Assembly (NCBI RefSeq): GCF_014203235.1
Contig: NZ_JACHIN010000004.1
Coordinates: forward strand, 248,001-312,000
Length of the DNA: 64,000 bases
Direction: 5' to 3'
Source of the DNA: Nonomuraea endophytica
GTDB taxonomy: Bacteria > Actinomycetota > Actinomycetes > Streptosporangiales > Streptosporangiaceae
The position numbers were made by a program, and so were the translations under genes. The notes under the pieces were generated by a model. That model was not told the DNA's origin and made no database searches. It was given only the letters and a program-made list of their open reading frames with translations. Below, one piece after another: positions 27,343-36,985 of this stretch (position 1 is the stretch's first letter; each line of letters starts with the position of its first letter).

Positions 27343-28246
27343 CGGCGAGGCTGTCGTCCAGCGGCATGACCGCGCTCTCGGTGCGGCCTTCGGCGACGGC
27401 GCGGGCGACCTCGCGGACCTCGCCTCGGTAACCGTTCTCCTCCGGGTCCAGCACGTGCTCCTCCGGCTCGGCGCCCGGCCTGGTCAGCACGATCCGGCGG
27501 GGCGCCCAGAACGCGGCCGGGATGTCGGCGCGCATCTCGGTGCCGATCACCGTGGCGTTGTTGGGGTGCGGGCTGAGCAGCGAGGTGTCCAGCAGCGCCC
27601 GGCGGCCGCCCTCGTAGGCGAGCAGCACGCCCGCCTCCGCGTCCACGCCGGAGGGGCCGAGCGAGCCGGTCACGTGCATGTCCACCGGCGTGCCGAGCAA
27701 CAACTGGGCCAGCGCGAACGGGTAGACGCCCAGGTCGAGCAGGGCGCCCCCGCCCAGGGCCGGATCCCAGAGGCGGTGGGCCGGGTCGTAGGGCTGCGGG
27801 AAGCCGAACGCCGCCTGCACCCCGCGGATCTCACCGAAGCGCTCGTCGGCGGCGATCATCTGGATGAGCGGGTTGAACCGCATCCACATGGCTTCCATCA
27901 GGAACACCCCGGCCTCGCGGGCGAGGGCGACCATGCGCTCGGCCTCGTCCAGGCGGGCGGTGAGCGGCTTCTCGCACAGCACGGCCTTGCCGTGGGCGAT
28001 GGCCGCGGCGGCGACCTCCAGGTGCTGGGCGTGCGGGGTGGCGACGAAGACCGCGTCCACCTCGTCGGCGGCGCACAGCTCCGCGTAGGAGCCGAAGGCG
28101 AGCTCGGCGTCCAGTTCCTGGGCCAGGACGGCGGCGCGTTCCTTCGACCGCGAGCCCACGGCCGACACGCGCATGCCCGGCTCGGCGGCGATGACCATGC
28201 CGACGGTACGCGCGATTCCGCCGGTGGCGGCGATACCCCATCTCAT
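27296..28246 (-). CDS. Gfo/Idh/MocA family oxidoreductase
   Basis: 316 residues. The N-terminal Rossmann fold starts MRWGIAATGGIARTV, HGKAVLCEKPL carries the catalytic-site EKP motif, and GGALLDLGVYPFALAQLLLG is the second-domain signature with the active-site Asp and Tyr. These enzymes oxidise or epimerise sugars and inositols with NAD(P). Its ATG overlaps the stop of the DUF5107 gene (ATGA), so it is the last gene of the DeoR-linked glycan operon. Confidence 0.88.
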   Translation of the reverse strand: MRWGIAATGGIARTVGMVIAAEPGMRVSAVGSRSKERAAVLAQELDAELAFGSYAELCAADEVDAVFVATPHAQHLEVAAAAIAHGKAVLCEKPLTARLDEAERMVALAREAGVFLMEAMWMRFNPLIQMIAADERFGEIRGVQAAFGFPQPYDPAHRLWDPALGGGALLDLGVYPFALAQLLLGTPVDMHVTGSLGPSGVDAEAGVLLAYEGGRRALLDTSLLSPHPNNATVIGTEMRADIPAAFWAPRRIVLTRPGAEPEEHVLDPEENGYRGEVREVARAVAEGRTESAVMPLDDSLAVMRQLEEARRRLGAR

Positions 28247-30261
28247 TCGGACACCTGCATCCTGAAGTCGTAACGGCTGGGCAGCGGGTTCTCCCGGCGT
28301 GCCCGTTCTGCGAGCTCCGGCGTGACCGGGCCGGTGCCGGACAGGCGGCGCTCGTGGTAGGCGAACCAGACGGCGTCCAGGGATATCTCACCTTCGCGAA
28401 GGTTGTCCACTTCGATGCCGCTGGTGAGAACCTGCCCGGCACGTTCCAGGTCACCCGCGTCCAGGGCGGCCTGCGTCTCGATCAGCTGGACCCTGCCACG
28501 GGAACGCTGCCCGGCGGGAAGCCCGTCGATCAGCGCCAGCGCGTCGGCCGGGCGTCCGGCGGCGAGCAGCGCGTGCAGGGTCTCGACGGCGAGCTCCGGC
28601 ACCCGCGGCGCCAGAGCACATGCCTCGACCAGCAGTTCAGCCACCTCAGCCCGCGCACCGTCCGTTTCCAGGCGCACGCCCCCGTCTGTTTCATGCCGCG
28701 GGCTTTCGTCTTCATGCCGCGGGCTTTCGCCTGTTTCCAGGCGGAGGCTTTCGGCCAGGCAGCGCAGGGTCCATGGGGTGCGGCGCAGGGACAGGGACTC
28801 CTTCCACGCCGTGCGGGCGCCCTCGGTGTCACCGTCGGCGTAGCGGGCCAGGCCCAGGTGGTAGCGGGCGTGCCAGTCGGCGGGGTGCGCCTCCAGCAGC
28901 GCCCGCCATCTCGGCCCGGTCACCGGCGCCGCGGGCGGATCGCCGACCGGCAGCCTGCCGCTCGCCAGCAGCTCGGCCCAAGGAGCCTGCTCCTCCCCCA
29001 TCTCCCCGTACGGCAGGCCGTCCAGCTCGGGCAGCGCCCCGGCGGCGGCCTCCAGCGCGGCCCACCCGGACCCGTGGGCCAGCCGTACCGCCTGCCCGGA
29101 GAAGCCCTCGGCCTGCTCCTCCAGCGCCTCCCGGGGAACGAGCCGCTCCAGCGCCTCCGACACCGCCGAACGCGCCTCGTCCCAGGTCCCGTGCACCCGG
29201 TCGGGGTCGGCTTCCAGGAGCCCGTACGCCTCCACCCAGGACCACGACGTGTTGCCCGGCATCGGCACGTGCTCAAGCTGGGTACGCGCCAGCCCCGCCT
29301 GGATCTCCAGATAGCGTGAGCCCGGCCCGCTCAGCCACTCCTGCCAGCGCCGCCCGCCGGGACCGGTGCCCCAGTGGAACAGTTTGCGCCCGCGCAGCAG
29401 GTCGGTCGAGGTCTGGACCAGGCCACGGCCCTCGGTGTCGAGCGCGGCGATCCAGCGCCGCTCCCCGGAGGGGATCTCGAAGAAGTAGTCGGCCGAGCGC
29501 GGCACGTCGTCGGTGTAGCTGCGGTCGATGCCGTCCAGCACCGGGAAGCCGACCACGCGCAGCTCGGCGGTGTAGTCGAAGTGGTGGGCCCGGTCCGCGG
29601 GCGCCACCACCCGCACACCGGGCCCCTCGGGGACGGCGATGTTGGACCACCAGTAGACCGGCGCCTCGGCGGGCGCAGGGTTGCGGATGGTGACCCGGAC
29701 GAACAGCACCGGCGAGTCCTCCGGCAGCCACGCGTCGATCTGCAGCAGCAGGCGGCGCATCCGCTCGAACTCATACAGCCGCACCATCGGCGTCCCGTCC
29801 GCCCTGGTCAGGCGGACGGCGTGCAGAGGCGAGCAGGTCAGGGGCCAGTGGCCGGTGGCGCCGAGGTTCCACTCGACGCCACCGGCCAGCCAGGCATCAC
29901 GCAGGGCCAGGTTGGCGGGCTGCAGGATCGGGTTGCGGTGCAGCAGCTCCCGGCCGCTCGGGCGGTGCTCCAGTGACCAGAGCCGCCCGCCGTACCCTGG
30001 CAGGAAAGTGGCGGTGAGCTGGGAGTTCTCGAGGACCACCACGGGCAGCTCGCGCTCGTGGCGGGTGCGCGAGTAGCCGTCCTGCGGCGTGTACGGCAGC
30101 AGCGAGTACGGCTGGCCGTACCCGATCTGCGCGGTCATCTCGGGATCGGCGCCGGTGATGCCGGGCCTGACCCGGGTTCCGTGCAGGATCGGCAGCGGGC
30201 CGTCCTGGGGCGGCTCGGTCGCGGGCAGGCGCAGCGTGCCGCCGCGCAGGGTGCTGGTCAT
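28243..30261 (-). CDS. DUF5107 domain protein with TPR-like C terminus (copy 1)
   Basis: 672 residues from ATG 30261. Residues about 40-330 match the DUF5107 beta-sandwich type: QPYSLLPYTPQDGYSR, LPGYGGRLWSLEHRPSGREL, and VYWWSNIAVPEG with aromatic clusters that look like a carbohydrate-binding cleft. The second half has helical repeats of TPR type (WHARYHLGLARYADGDTEGA). A short repeat within the protein, ESPRHEDESPRHETDGG near residue 530, is a linker expansion. The fold is related to aldose-epimerase-like domains, but activity is not established. A second copy at 35021 is clearly paralogous. Confidence 0.8.
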   Translation of the reverse strand: MTSTLRGGTLRLPATEPPQDGPLPILHGTRVRPGITGADPEMTAQIGYGQPYSLLPYTPQDGYSRTRHERELPVVVLENSQLTATFLPGYGGRLWSLEHRPSGRELLHRNPILQPANLALRDAWLAGGVEWNLGATGHWPLTCSPLHAVRLTRADGTPMVRLYEFERMRRLLLQIDAWLPEDSPVLFVRVTIRNPAPAEAPVYWWSNIAVPEGPGVRVVAPADRAHHFDYTAELRVVGFPVLDGIDRSYTDDVPRSADYFFEIPSGERRWIAALDTEGRGLVQTSTDLLRGRKLFHWGTGPGGRRWQEWLSGPGSRYLEIQAGLARTQLEHVPMPGNTSWSWVEAYGLLEADPDRVHGTWDEARSAVSEALERLVPREALEEQAEGFSGQAVRLAHGSGWAALEAAAGALPELDGLPYGEMGEEQAPWAELLASGRLPVGDPPAAPVTGPRWRALLEAHPADWHARYHLGLARYADGDTEGARTAWKESLSLRRTPWTLRCLAESLRLETGESPRHEDESPRHETDGGVRLETDGARAEVAELLVEACALAPRVPELAVETLHALLAAGRPADALALIDGLPAGQRSRGRVQLIETQAALDAGDLERAGQVLTSGIEVDNLREGEISLDAVWFAYHERRLSGTGPVTPELAERARRENPLPSRYDFRMQVSE

Positions 30262-30287
30262 GTGGTGGTCCCCGAGTGGGTGGATCG

Positions 30288-31772
30288 TCAGTTGCAGGTC
30301 GTGAGCTGGTGCATGCCGATGTCGGGCGTGCAGGTGACCGGGTTGCCGAAGTGGTCGCGGCCGCCGTTGGCCGCGATCTCCCGGCCCTTCTGGAGTGCGG
30401 GCGAGCCCTGCTGGAGCTTGTGCTCGCCGGTCAGGAGCGGGTCGCCGGTGACGGTGCCGGTCGCACCGTCCGGTACGGCGACGCCGTTCAGGAGGTTGTT
30501 CTCCAGCTTGTATCCGCCGGAGCGCAGGTTGAACACGGCCTTGCCGGAGCCCCTGGTCACCACGATGTTGTTGGCGAACAGCACGTTGCGCCGATTGGCG
30601 TTGTTCTCGTTGATGACGGTCTGGGTGACGCCGTCGCCGATCACGAACGTGTTGTTGTAGATCGCGGCGCTCTCGATGCCGCCACTGCAGTTCTCCACGC
30701 CGCGGAAGTGGTCGTTGACGCTGAGGTTGTAGCGGACGACCGCGTCCTTGATCTTCCCGGCGGCGTTGCACAGCAGCAGGAAGCCGCCCTGGTTGTCGTG
30801 GCTGCGGTTGTACTGGAAGACGGTGCCGAAGCCGTTCTCGTCCACGTCGAAGCTCATGCCGTCGCGGGTGGTCTCGCCGCCGCTGACCTCGTTGAACTGG
30901 ATGACCACGTTGTCGGAGTTGTGGGTCCAGAGGCCGACGCTGTAGCCCTGGGAGCGGCGCTGGAAGCCGTGCACGCGGTTGTGCTCGGCCAGGGCGCCGG
31001 TGACGCTGCCCAGCACGATGCCGTCGCCGCCGACATCGGTCACGGTGTTGCGCTCGACCTTCACTCCCGTCCAGGGCACGTGGCGGTTGCCCGGTTCCCT
31101 GCCCCAGCCGGAGAGGTTCCAGGTGGAGAAGAGGAAGATGCCGGAGCGGTCGACGCTCCTGACCGTGTTGCCGGTGATCAGGACGTCGTCGAAGAGCGTG
31201 GGGGTGGTGTTGCCCTCGACCCACATGGTGATGCCGGCCGAGCCGTACTCGTCCTTGGAGTCGTCGCCGTTGACGTCGTGCACGTCGAGGCCGCGCAGCA
31301 CGATGTGCCGGAGGGTGCCGGCGTCGCGGGCGCTGACCCGCACGCCGCGGCGCTTGCCCGCGGTGGCGCCGGTGTTGGCGACGTCGAGGTTGGCGATCTC
31401 CCAGTGCTGCTGGTTGTGCAGCCTGACCGCGTCGTCCACGCCGCCGCCCTGGATGCGGGGCTTGGCGCCGCGGCCGTAGGCGTCGATGCGGATCGGCGCG
31501 CCGGACCGGCCCGAGCCCTGCGGGGCGAGGGCGCCGGTGCAGGTGGAGCCGCGCTTGAACAGCACACGGTCGCCGGGGCGCAGGGCCAGGGCGTTGACCT
31601 GGGCGAGGGTGTTGAGTGGATGGCCGACGGTGCCCTTGGGGGCCTTACGCGACTGACAGTCGACGTGAACGGCACGACCATGGTCATACCCGTACGTGCC
31701 GGGGGTGGGTTGGGCCAGTGCGGGTGTGGCGGTGAGGCCGACCAGCACAAAACCGACAAGCAGAGCTTTCAC
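30288..31772 (-). CDS. Secreted right-handed beta-helix protein (pectate-lyase-like)
   Basis: 494 residues from GTG 31772, which has AGGGAGA nine bases upstream. KALLVGFVLVGLTATPALAQ is a signal peptide. The body shows repeated beta-helix rungs with many Asn/Val positions (VLITGNTVRSVDRSGIFLFS, VKVERNTVTDVGGDGIVLGS), typical of parallel beta-helix polysaccharide lyases and hydrolases. Substrate is not predictable, though uronic-acid or arabinan polymers are common for such proteins. It lies between the permease and DUF5107 genes of the same operon and would act outside the cell. Confidence 0.82.
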   Translation of the reverse strand: MKALLVGFVLVGLTATPALAQPTPGTYGYDHGRAVHVDCQSRKAPKGTVGHPLNTLAQVNALALRPGDRVLFKRGSTCTGALAPQGSGRSGAPIRIDAYGRGAKPRIQGGGVDDAVRLHNQQHWEIANLDVANTGATAGKRRGVRVSARDAGTLRHIVLRGLDVHDVNGDDSKDEYGSAGITMWVEGNTTPTLFDDVLITGNTVRSVDRSGIFLFSTWNLSGWGREPGNRHVPWTGVKVERNTVTDVGGDGIVLGSVTGALAEHNRVHGFQRRSQGYSVGLWTHNSDNVVIQFNEVSGGETTRDGMSFDVDENGFGTVFQYNRSHDNQGGFLLLCNAAGKIKDAVVRYNLSVNDHFRGVENCSGGIESAAIYNNTFVIGDGVTQTVINENNANRRNVLFANNIVVTRGSGKAVFNLRSGGYKLENNLLNGVAVPDGATGTVTGDPLLTGEHKLQQGSPALQKGREIAANGGRDHFGNPVTCTPDIGMHQLTTCN

Positions 31773-31785
31773 GCGAAAAATCTCC

Positions 31786-32601
31786 CTATTTACCGATGCC
31801 AACGGTCATGCCCTGGATGATGCGGGTGCCCAGCCACGAGAACAGCGCGACCATGGGGGCGAGGATGATGCAGATGCCGGCGAACATGGTCCCCCAGTCG
31901 CGCCCGGCGTATTGCTGGAGGCCGACGAAGTTGACCAGGGCCACCGGCAGGGTGATCTTGTCGTCGCTGGTCATGAGCGCGATCGCGAACAACGTCTCGT
32001 TCCACGCGCCGATGAACTGCAGCAGGAACGCGGTGATCAGCCCGCCCCGCGCGACCGGCAGCACGACCTTGACGAAGGCGCGCAGCCCGGAGGCCCCGTC
32101 GATGGCCGCCGCCTCCTCCAGCACCACGGGGATGCCGGCGAAGAACCCGGTCAGCAGATAGACGGTGAACGGCATGGCCAGCCCGATGTAGACGACGGTC
32201 AGCCCGATGAAGCTGTCGGTCAGCTCGACCGCGGCCAGACCGACGAACAACGGCACCAGCAGCACCTGCCCCGGCACCCCGAGGCCGAGCGCGAAGGTCA
32301 TGGTCAGCGCGTTCGAGGTCCTGGTACGGCGGCGCGCGAGCGCGTAAGCGGCGGGCGCGGCCAGCGCGACGGCGACCAGCGACGAGACGGCGGCGACCCC
32401 GACGCTGTTGATCGCGGCGCCGCTGAAGCCGCCGTCGGCCCAGGCCTTGGCCCAGTTGCCGCCCTGCGGCGGCACCGGCAGCCCGAACGGCTCGTTGAAG
32501 ATCGACTGGGTGTCGCGCAGCGAGGTGACGAAGATCCAGGCCAGCAGTGCCAGGTCGGCGACGACCAGGAGCCAGACGATCGTGTGCCCGATCCGTCTCA
32601 C
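31786..32601 (-). CDS. Carbohydrate ABC transporter permease (MalG type)
   Basis: 271 residues from GTG 32601. The GTGA overlap with the upstream permease fixes the start. Six membrane segments; the EAA loop is VLEEAAAIDGASGLRAFVKVV. It ends 13 bases before the beta-helix gene start. It forms the channel with its MalF-type partner. Confidence 0.9.
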   Translation of the reverse strand: MRRIGHTIVWLLVVADLALLAWIFVTSLRDTQSIFNEPFGLPVPPQGGNWAKAWADGGFSGAAINSVGVAAVSSLVAVALAAPAAYALARRRTRTSNALTMTFALGLGVPGQVLLVPLFVGLAAVELTDSFIGLTVVYIGLAMPFTVYLLTGFFAGIPVVLEEAAAIDGASGLRAFVKVVLPVARGGLITAFLLQFIGAWNETLFAIALMTSDDKITLPVALVNFVGLQQYAGRDWGTMFAGICIILAPMVALFSWLGTRIIQGMTVGIGK

Positions 32602-33539
32602 AGCGACACCCGCTCCCTGCGCATCATCCGCCGCAGGATCAGCACGAACACGCCGACCATGATCAGGCTGACGACGGCAGCCGCGGCGGCCAGGCCCAGC
32701 TTGGGCACGGAGCTGCCGGGGAAGGCGGAGTAGTAGACGTACATGGCCGTGGTCCAGGTCTGGATGGGCGCGCTGCTGACGGTGGCGCCGCCGCCGAACA
32801 GCAGCACGATCTCGAAGACCTTCACCGAGCTGACCGTCCACAGCACCGCGCAGACGCTGACGACCTCCCACGACAGCGGCAGCGTGACGTGCCGGAAGCG
32901 CTGCCAGGCGTTGGCGCCCTCGAGCTCGGCGGCCTCGTAGAGGTAGGTCGGGATCTGGTCGACGGCGGCCATGATGATCGTGGTGTAGTAGCCGGTGGCC
33001 GTCCACACGATGGTGGCGATGATCATCGCGGGCAGGTTGTCGATCGACAGCCACTTGGGCACCGCGTCGATGCCGAGCAGGTTCAGCATCTTGTTGACCG
33101 GCCCGGTCGGCCCGAAAAGGAACCCGGCCGCGATCCCGAAGACAAGGGCGTTGACCAGGCACGGGAAGAAGAGCACCGAGCGGGCGAACATCTTGCCGGC
33201 CATCTCACGCAGTGCCAGCGTGAGCAGGAAGCTGATCGCGAAGGTGGCGACACCGCCCACGACCAGGATCTTCACGGTGTTGGTCACCGCGTAGTGGAAG
33301 GCCTGGTCGTCCAGCAGCGTCTGGTAGTTGCCCAGGCCGCGCCACTGCATGGCGCCCATGCCGTCCCACTTGTACAGGCTCGTCCAGGCGGCGTAGGCGA
33401 TCGGGGCCAGGAACAGCAGGGCGTAGAAGGCCAGCGCCGGGCCGACGAACGGCCAGAACAGGCGGCTGGCCTGCCGTTCCAGCGGGCCCCCGCGGGCCGC
33501 GCGGGCCCGCCGGGGTGCGGCCGTGGAGGTGACCGCCAC
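32598..33539 (-). CDS. Carbohydrate ABC transporter permease (MalF type)
   Basis: 313 residues from GTG 33539, which shares one base with the stop codon of the binding-protein gene. A basic N terminus precedes six membrane segments, LFWPFVGPALAFYALLFLAP being the first. LYEAAELEGANAWQRFRHVTL is the EAA loop (shown in part: EAAELEGANAWQRF). The longer open frame to 34253 is an artefact of the binding-protein gene. Confidence 0.88.
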   Translation of the reverse strand: MAVTSTAAPRRARAARGGPLERQASRLFWPFVGPALAFYALLFLAPIAYAAWTSLYKWDGMGAMQWRGLGNYQTLLDDQAFHYAVTNTVKILVVGGVATFAISFLLTLALREMAGKMFARSVLFFPCLVNALVFGIAAGFLFGPTGPVNKMLNLLGIDAVPKWLSIDNLPAMIIATIVWTATGYYTTIIMAAVDQIPTYLYEAAELEGANAWQRFRHVTLPLSWEVVSVCAVLWTVSSVKVFEIVLLFGGGATVSSAPIQTWTTAMYVYYSAFPGSSVPKLGLAAAAAVVSLIMVGVFVLILRRMMRRERVSL

Positions 33540-34825
33540 TAGCCGTTGGCCTTCCAGTAGGCGAGGTGGCCTTCCTTGGCCTTGGTGATGAACTGCTCGG
33601 CCGTGGCCTTGCCCAGCCACAGCTCGCTGAAGGCGGGGAAGAGCGCCTTGTCGAGGTAGTCGCCGGAGACGCCGTCGATGGGCAGGCGGCTCGGGCTGTC
33701 GGTGAGCAGCTTCTGCGCGTCGAGCAGTTCCTCGGGGGCGGGCACGTCGGCGCGCGGGGTGATGTTCTTCGCCTCGGTCGAGATGCCGGAGATGTTGTCC
33801 TTCTTCAGGAAGTAGGCGATGAACTTCTGCGCGGGCTCGGGGTTCTTGGCCCGCTTGGGGATGGCGAAGCCGAGCGGGATGATGTCGAGTTCGGTGTTGG
33901 CTCCCCCGGCAGTGGTGGGCACCGCGAACTCGCCGACCTTGAAGCCGCTGGCCAGGTTCTTCTGCGCCTCGCTGGGCACCCAGGTGCCGTCGAGGTGGAA
34001 GGCGGCCTTGCCGGTGGCCCAGTTGGTCTGCTGGGCGGGGTACTTGCTGGCGTCGTAGCCCTTGAGGATGTGGCCCGCCTTGACGAACGCCTCGATCCGC
34101 TTGGCCGTCTCCAGCACGCCCGGCTGGTCCCAGCCGGCGCCGGTCTTGTCGTTGACGATCTTGCCCATGGTGCCGGGGCCGTTGTCGCGGACCAGCAGGT
34201 AGTCCATGAACAGGAAGTTGGTCCAGGTGTTGTCGCCGTCGGAGGCGACGCACGCCTTGTCCTTCGCCTTGAGCGTCTCGCAGAGCTTGACGAAGTCGTC
34301 CCAGGTGGCGGGGGTCTTGGCCAGGTCGGCGTCGGCCTTGTTGTAGTAGAACATGGCCGAGTTCAGGACGTACGGGACGATCCAGCGGGTGACGCCGTCG
34401 GGGTCCTTCGGCATCGCGTCCAGGTACTTGGCGGGGATGACGTCAGAGACCTTCTTGCCCTCGCCGGGCACCTCGCTGTCGTAGACGGGGGTGAGGTCCC
34501 TGGCCTGGCCGGTCGAGGCGAGCAGCGAGCTGATCACGTCGAAGCCGTTCTCGACCAGGTCGGGCGCCTTGTTCGCGGCGATCGCCGGGCCGATCTTGGT
34601 GCGGATGTCGCGGCCCTGCCACTCGACCGTGACCTTGGTGCCGGTCTCCGCCTGGAACTTGTCGATCGCGGCCTTGATGACCTTGGCCTGCGGCTCGTTC
34701 TCCTTCCACATCGACCAGTAGGTGAACTGGCCGCCCTTCTCCTCGGTGGTGCCCTTGTCGCCGCCGCAGGCGGTCAGCGCCAGGGCGGCCACGACACCGG
34801 CCGCCAGGACCTTGGGTGCGCGCAT
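33539..34825 (-). CDS. Sugar-binding lipoprotein of second CUT1 importer
   Basis: 428 residues. Lipobox LTAC with lipidated Cys 20. FTYWSMWKENEPQAKVIKAA opens the first lobe and WNKADADLAKTPATWDDFVK-like segments (FYYNKADADLAKTPATWDDF) continue it, as in family 1 binding proteins. A stretch with WATGKAAFHLDGTWV is the common ligand-site region. It heads the transport part of the DeoR-linked cluster and has its own promoter upstream. Confidence 0.9.
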   Translation of the reverse strand: MRAPKVLAAGVVAALALTACGGDKGTTEEKGGQFTYWSMWKENEPQAKVIKAAIDKFQAETGTKVTVEWQGRDIRTKIGPAIAANKAPDLVENGFDVISSLLASTGQARDLTPVYDSEVPGEGKKVSDVIPAKYLDAMPKDPDGVTRWIVPYVLNSAMFYYNKADADLAKTPATWDDFVKLCETLKAKDKACVASDGDNTWTNFLFMDYLLVRDNGPGTMGKIVNDKTGAGWDQPGVLETAKRIEAFVKAGHILKGYDASKYPAQQTNWATGKAAFHLDGTWVPSEAQKNLASGFKVGEFAVPTTAGGANTELDIIPLGFAIPKRAKNPEPAQKFIAYFLKKDNISGISTEAKNITPRADVPAPEELLDAQKLLTDSPSRLPIDGVSGDYLDKALFPAFSELWLGKATAEQFITKAKEGHLAYWKANG

Positions 34826-34858
34826 ATCGGTTCACCTTTCGCGATTACCTGTTGCGGC

Positions 34859-34888
34859 ACCCTAGAACCGCCTCAAAGCGCCAAACAA
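34859..34888 (-). promoter_or_regulatory. Promoter of the binding-protein operon
   Basis: On the minus strand TTGTTT (34888-34883), an 18-base spacer, then TAGGGT (34864-34859). The latter is a common actinomycete -10 box, and the ATG lies 34 bases further on. Further upstream are GCAC-AAAGAT-GCAC and an inverted repeat that may be regulator sites. Confidence 0.5.
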
Positions 34889-34953
34889 GGCAGTACATGC
34901 AACGCTTTGATCACATCGTGCACTAAGCGACGATTTTTGCGCACAAAGATGCA

Positions 34954-34970
34954 CACTCCTGCAAGGAGTG
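34954..34970. promoter_or_regulatory. Inverted repeat upstream of binding-protein operon
   Basis: CACTCCT-GCA-AGGAGTG is a perfect 7-base inverted repeat about 130 bases before the start codon, between the second DUF5107 gene and the operon promoter. It could be an operator or a weak terminator for the DUF5107 transcript; it lacks a T tail, so I favour an operator. Confidence 0.4.
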
Positions 34971-35020
34971 CGAGAAAAGCTGCACTGGAGGTGTTGAAAG
35001 CCCTCAGGACGAGGAGATGG

Positions 35021-36949
35021 TCAGTACTGCTTGACGCTGTAGTCGTAGCGGCACGGCAGGCGCGAGGCGTGCGTGTGCGGCTGCCCGTGGTAGTCCCACC
35101 ACAGGGCGTCGAGCGAGTCCTCGCCCTCGCGCAGGTCGTCGACGACCAGGCCGGTGTCGAGGATGCGCCGGGCCCTGGCCCGGTCCCCGCCGTCCAGGGC
35201 GGCCCGGCACTCCAGCAGCCGGATGCGCCCGTGCCAGCGGTCGGCCGGGCCCAGCTTGTCGATCAGCGCGAGCGCGTCGGCGGGGCGGCCGTCGGCCAGC
35301 AGCGCGGAGAGCGTCTCGATGGTCAGCGGGCGCAGCCTCGGCGAGAGCGCGTGCGCCTTCAGGTAGAGCCCGGCCGCCGGGCCCGGCTCCGGCTCCAGGA
35401 CGGCCAGGTTGCGCAGCGCCCACGCGTTGGGCGCGCACTCCAGGGACTGCTCCCAGGCGACCCGCGCGCCGTCGCGGTCGCCGTCGTGGTAGAGGTTCAC
35501 GCCCAGGTGGAACCGGGTGAACCAGGTCGGCTCCGCCGCCTCCAGCAGCGCCCGCCACTCGGGCCCGACGGTGTAGGAGGAGGGCGGCAGCGCCGGGGCC
35601 GGGGTCGGGATGGAGCCCTTGCGCACGAGCGAGAGCCACGACTGCTGGTCGCGGCCGATCGTGGCGTCGGCGAACGGCGTGGCGGGCAGGTTCAGCGCCC
35701 TGCTGCGCCGCTTGGCGAGCGCCCGGCGTTCGAGCGCGCCCCATCCGCTGCCGACGTGCAAAGTCTCATCGGGTACGGCTGCCGCCAGCCGTACCGCCTG
35801 CTCGTGCTCGGCCGCCAGCCGGTCACGGGGGATCAGCCGCTCGACCGCCTCGCCCGCGCGGACGGCGGCGGGCTCCCAGTCGCCGTGCGCGTCCTCGACC
35901 TCGGCCAGCCCGTAGGCCTCCGTCCAGGAGAAGGCCGAGCGGGGCGCGAGGCGGACGTGTTCGAGCTGGGTGCGCGCCAGGCCCGCCTGGATCTCCAGGT
36001 AGGGGCGGTCGGGGCCGGACAGCCAGTCCTGCCAGTTGCGCCCGGCGGGGCTGACGCCCCAGCGGAAGTGCTTGCGTCCGCGCAGCAGGTCGGTGGAGAC
36101 CTGCGCCAGCCCGGCGCCGGACTCGTCGACGGCGGCGATCCAGCGGCGCTCGCCGTCGGGCAGTTCGTAGAAGAAGTCGGCGGCCTGCTCGTTGCGGCCC
36201 GGGTAGGACTGGTCGGAGTCCTGCCAGCGGGGCACCGGCACGCGGCGCAGCCGGCCATCGTAGGAGAAGTGGTAGGCCTGGCTCGCGGGGGCGAGCACGC
36301 GCGTGCCCGGGGTCTGCGGGACGGCGGCGTTCGACCACCAATAGACCGGTGCGTCCACGGGGAACGGGTTGTGCACGCGCACGTGCACGAGCAGCACCGG
36401 CGAGCCGGGCGGCAGGCACGCGTCGATCTGGTAGACCAGGCGCCGCAGCCGCTCCCATTCGTACATGCGCAGCACCGGCACGCCGTCCGGCCTGGTCACC
36501 CGGGCCGCGTGCAGCGGCGCGCAGGCCAGCGCCGTGTGGCCGAACGTGCCGAGGTTCCACTCCACTCCCCCGGCGAACCAGGCGTTGCGCAGGCCGAGGT
36601 TGGCCAGTTGCAGGTGCGGGGGCCGGTGCAGCAGTTCGCGGCCGGTCGGCTGGTGGACCAGAGAGCGCAGCCGCCCGCCGTACTCCAGGAGGAACTCCGC
36701 GCGCAGCACGCCGTTGTCGAGCACCGCCGTCTTCAGCTCCCGCTCGGCCCGCTCACGCCCGTAGCCGTCCTGAAAGGTGTACGGCAGCAGCGACCCGGCA
36801 TGCCCATAGGCCAGCTGAGCGGCCATCTCGGCGTCGGCCGCGGTCGTCTCAAGGCCGCCGCGCGGGTCGGTCAGCGTGTGGAGGGGCGGCAGCGGGTTCT
36901 CCGGGCCGAGCGGCGAAACCGGGAGCCGGACAGAGGAGATGCTCAGCAT
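35021..36949 (-). CDS. DUF5107 domain protein with TPR-like C terminus (copy 2)
   Basis: 642 residues from ATG 36949. It parallels copy 1 along its whole length: AGSLLPYTFQDGYGRERAER, GGVEWNLGTFGHTALACAPL, VYWWSNAAVPQTPGTRVLAP, YLEIQAGLARTQLEHVRLAP, then TPR-like helices (WFTRFHLGVNLYHDGDRDGA). About half the positions agree in the stretches I compared. It is divergent from the DeoR gene with 36 bases between starts, so it is probably the gene most directly controlled by DeoR. Activity is unknown; sugar processing is inferred from company. Confidence 0.8.
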   Translation of the reverse strand: MLSISSVRLPVSPLGPENPLPPLHTLTDPRGGLETTAADAEMAAQLAYGHAGSLLPYTFQDGYGRERAERELKTAVLDNGVLRAEFLLEYGGRLRSLVHQPTGRELLHRPPHLQLANLGLRNAWFAGGVEWNLGTFGHTALACAPLHAARVTRPDGVPVLRMYEWERLRRLVYQIDACLPPGSPVLLVHVRVHNPFPVDAPVYWWSNAAVPQTPGTRVLAPASQAYHFSYDGRLRRVPVPRWQDSDQSYPGRNEQAADFFYELPDGERRWIAAVDESGAGLAQVSTDLLRGRKHFRWGVSPAGRNWQDWLSGPDRPYLEIQAGLARTQLEHVRLAPRSAFSWTEAYGLAEVEDAHGDWEPAAVRAGEAVERLIPRDRLAAEHEQAVRLAAAVPDETLHVGSGWGALERRALAKRRSRALNLPATPFADATIGRDQQSWLSLVRKGSIPTPAPALPPSSYTVGPEWRALLEAAEPTWFTRFHLGVNLYHDGDRDGARVAWEQSLECAPNAWALRNLAVLEPEPGPAAGLYLKAHALSPRLRPLTIETLSALLADGRPADALALIDKLGPADRWHGRIRLLECRAALDGGDRARARRILDTGLVVDDLREGEDSLDALWWDYHGQPHTHASRLPCRYDYSVKQY

Positions 36950-36985
36950 TGCGGCATATCTTTGCACATATCGCGCATTAACTGC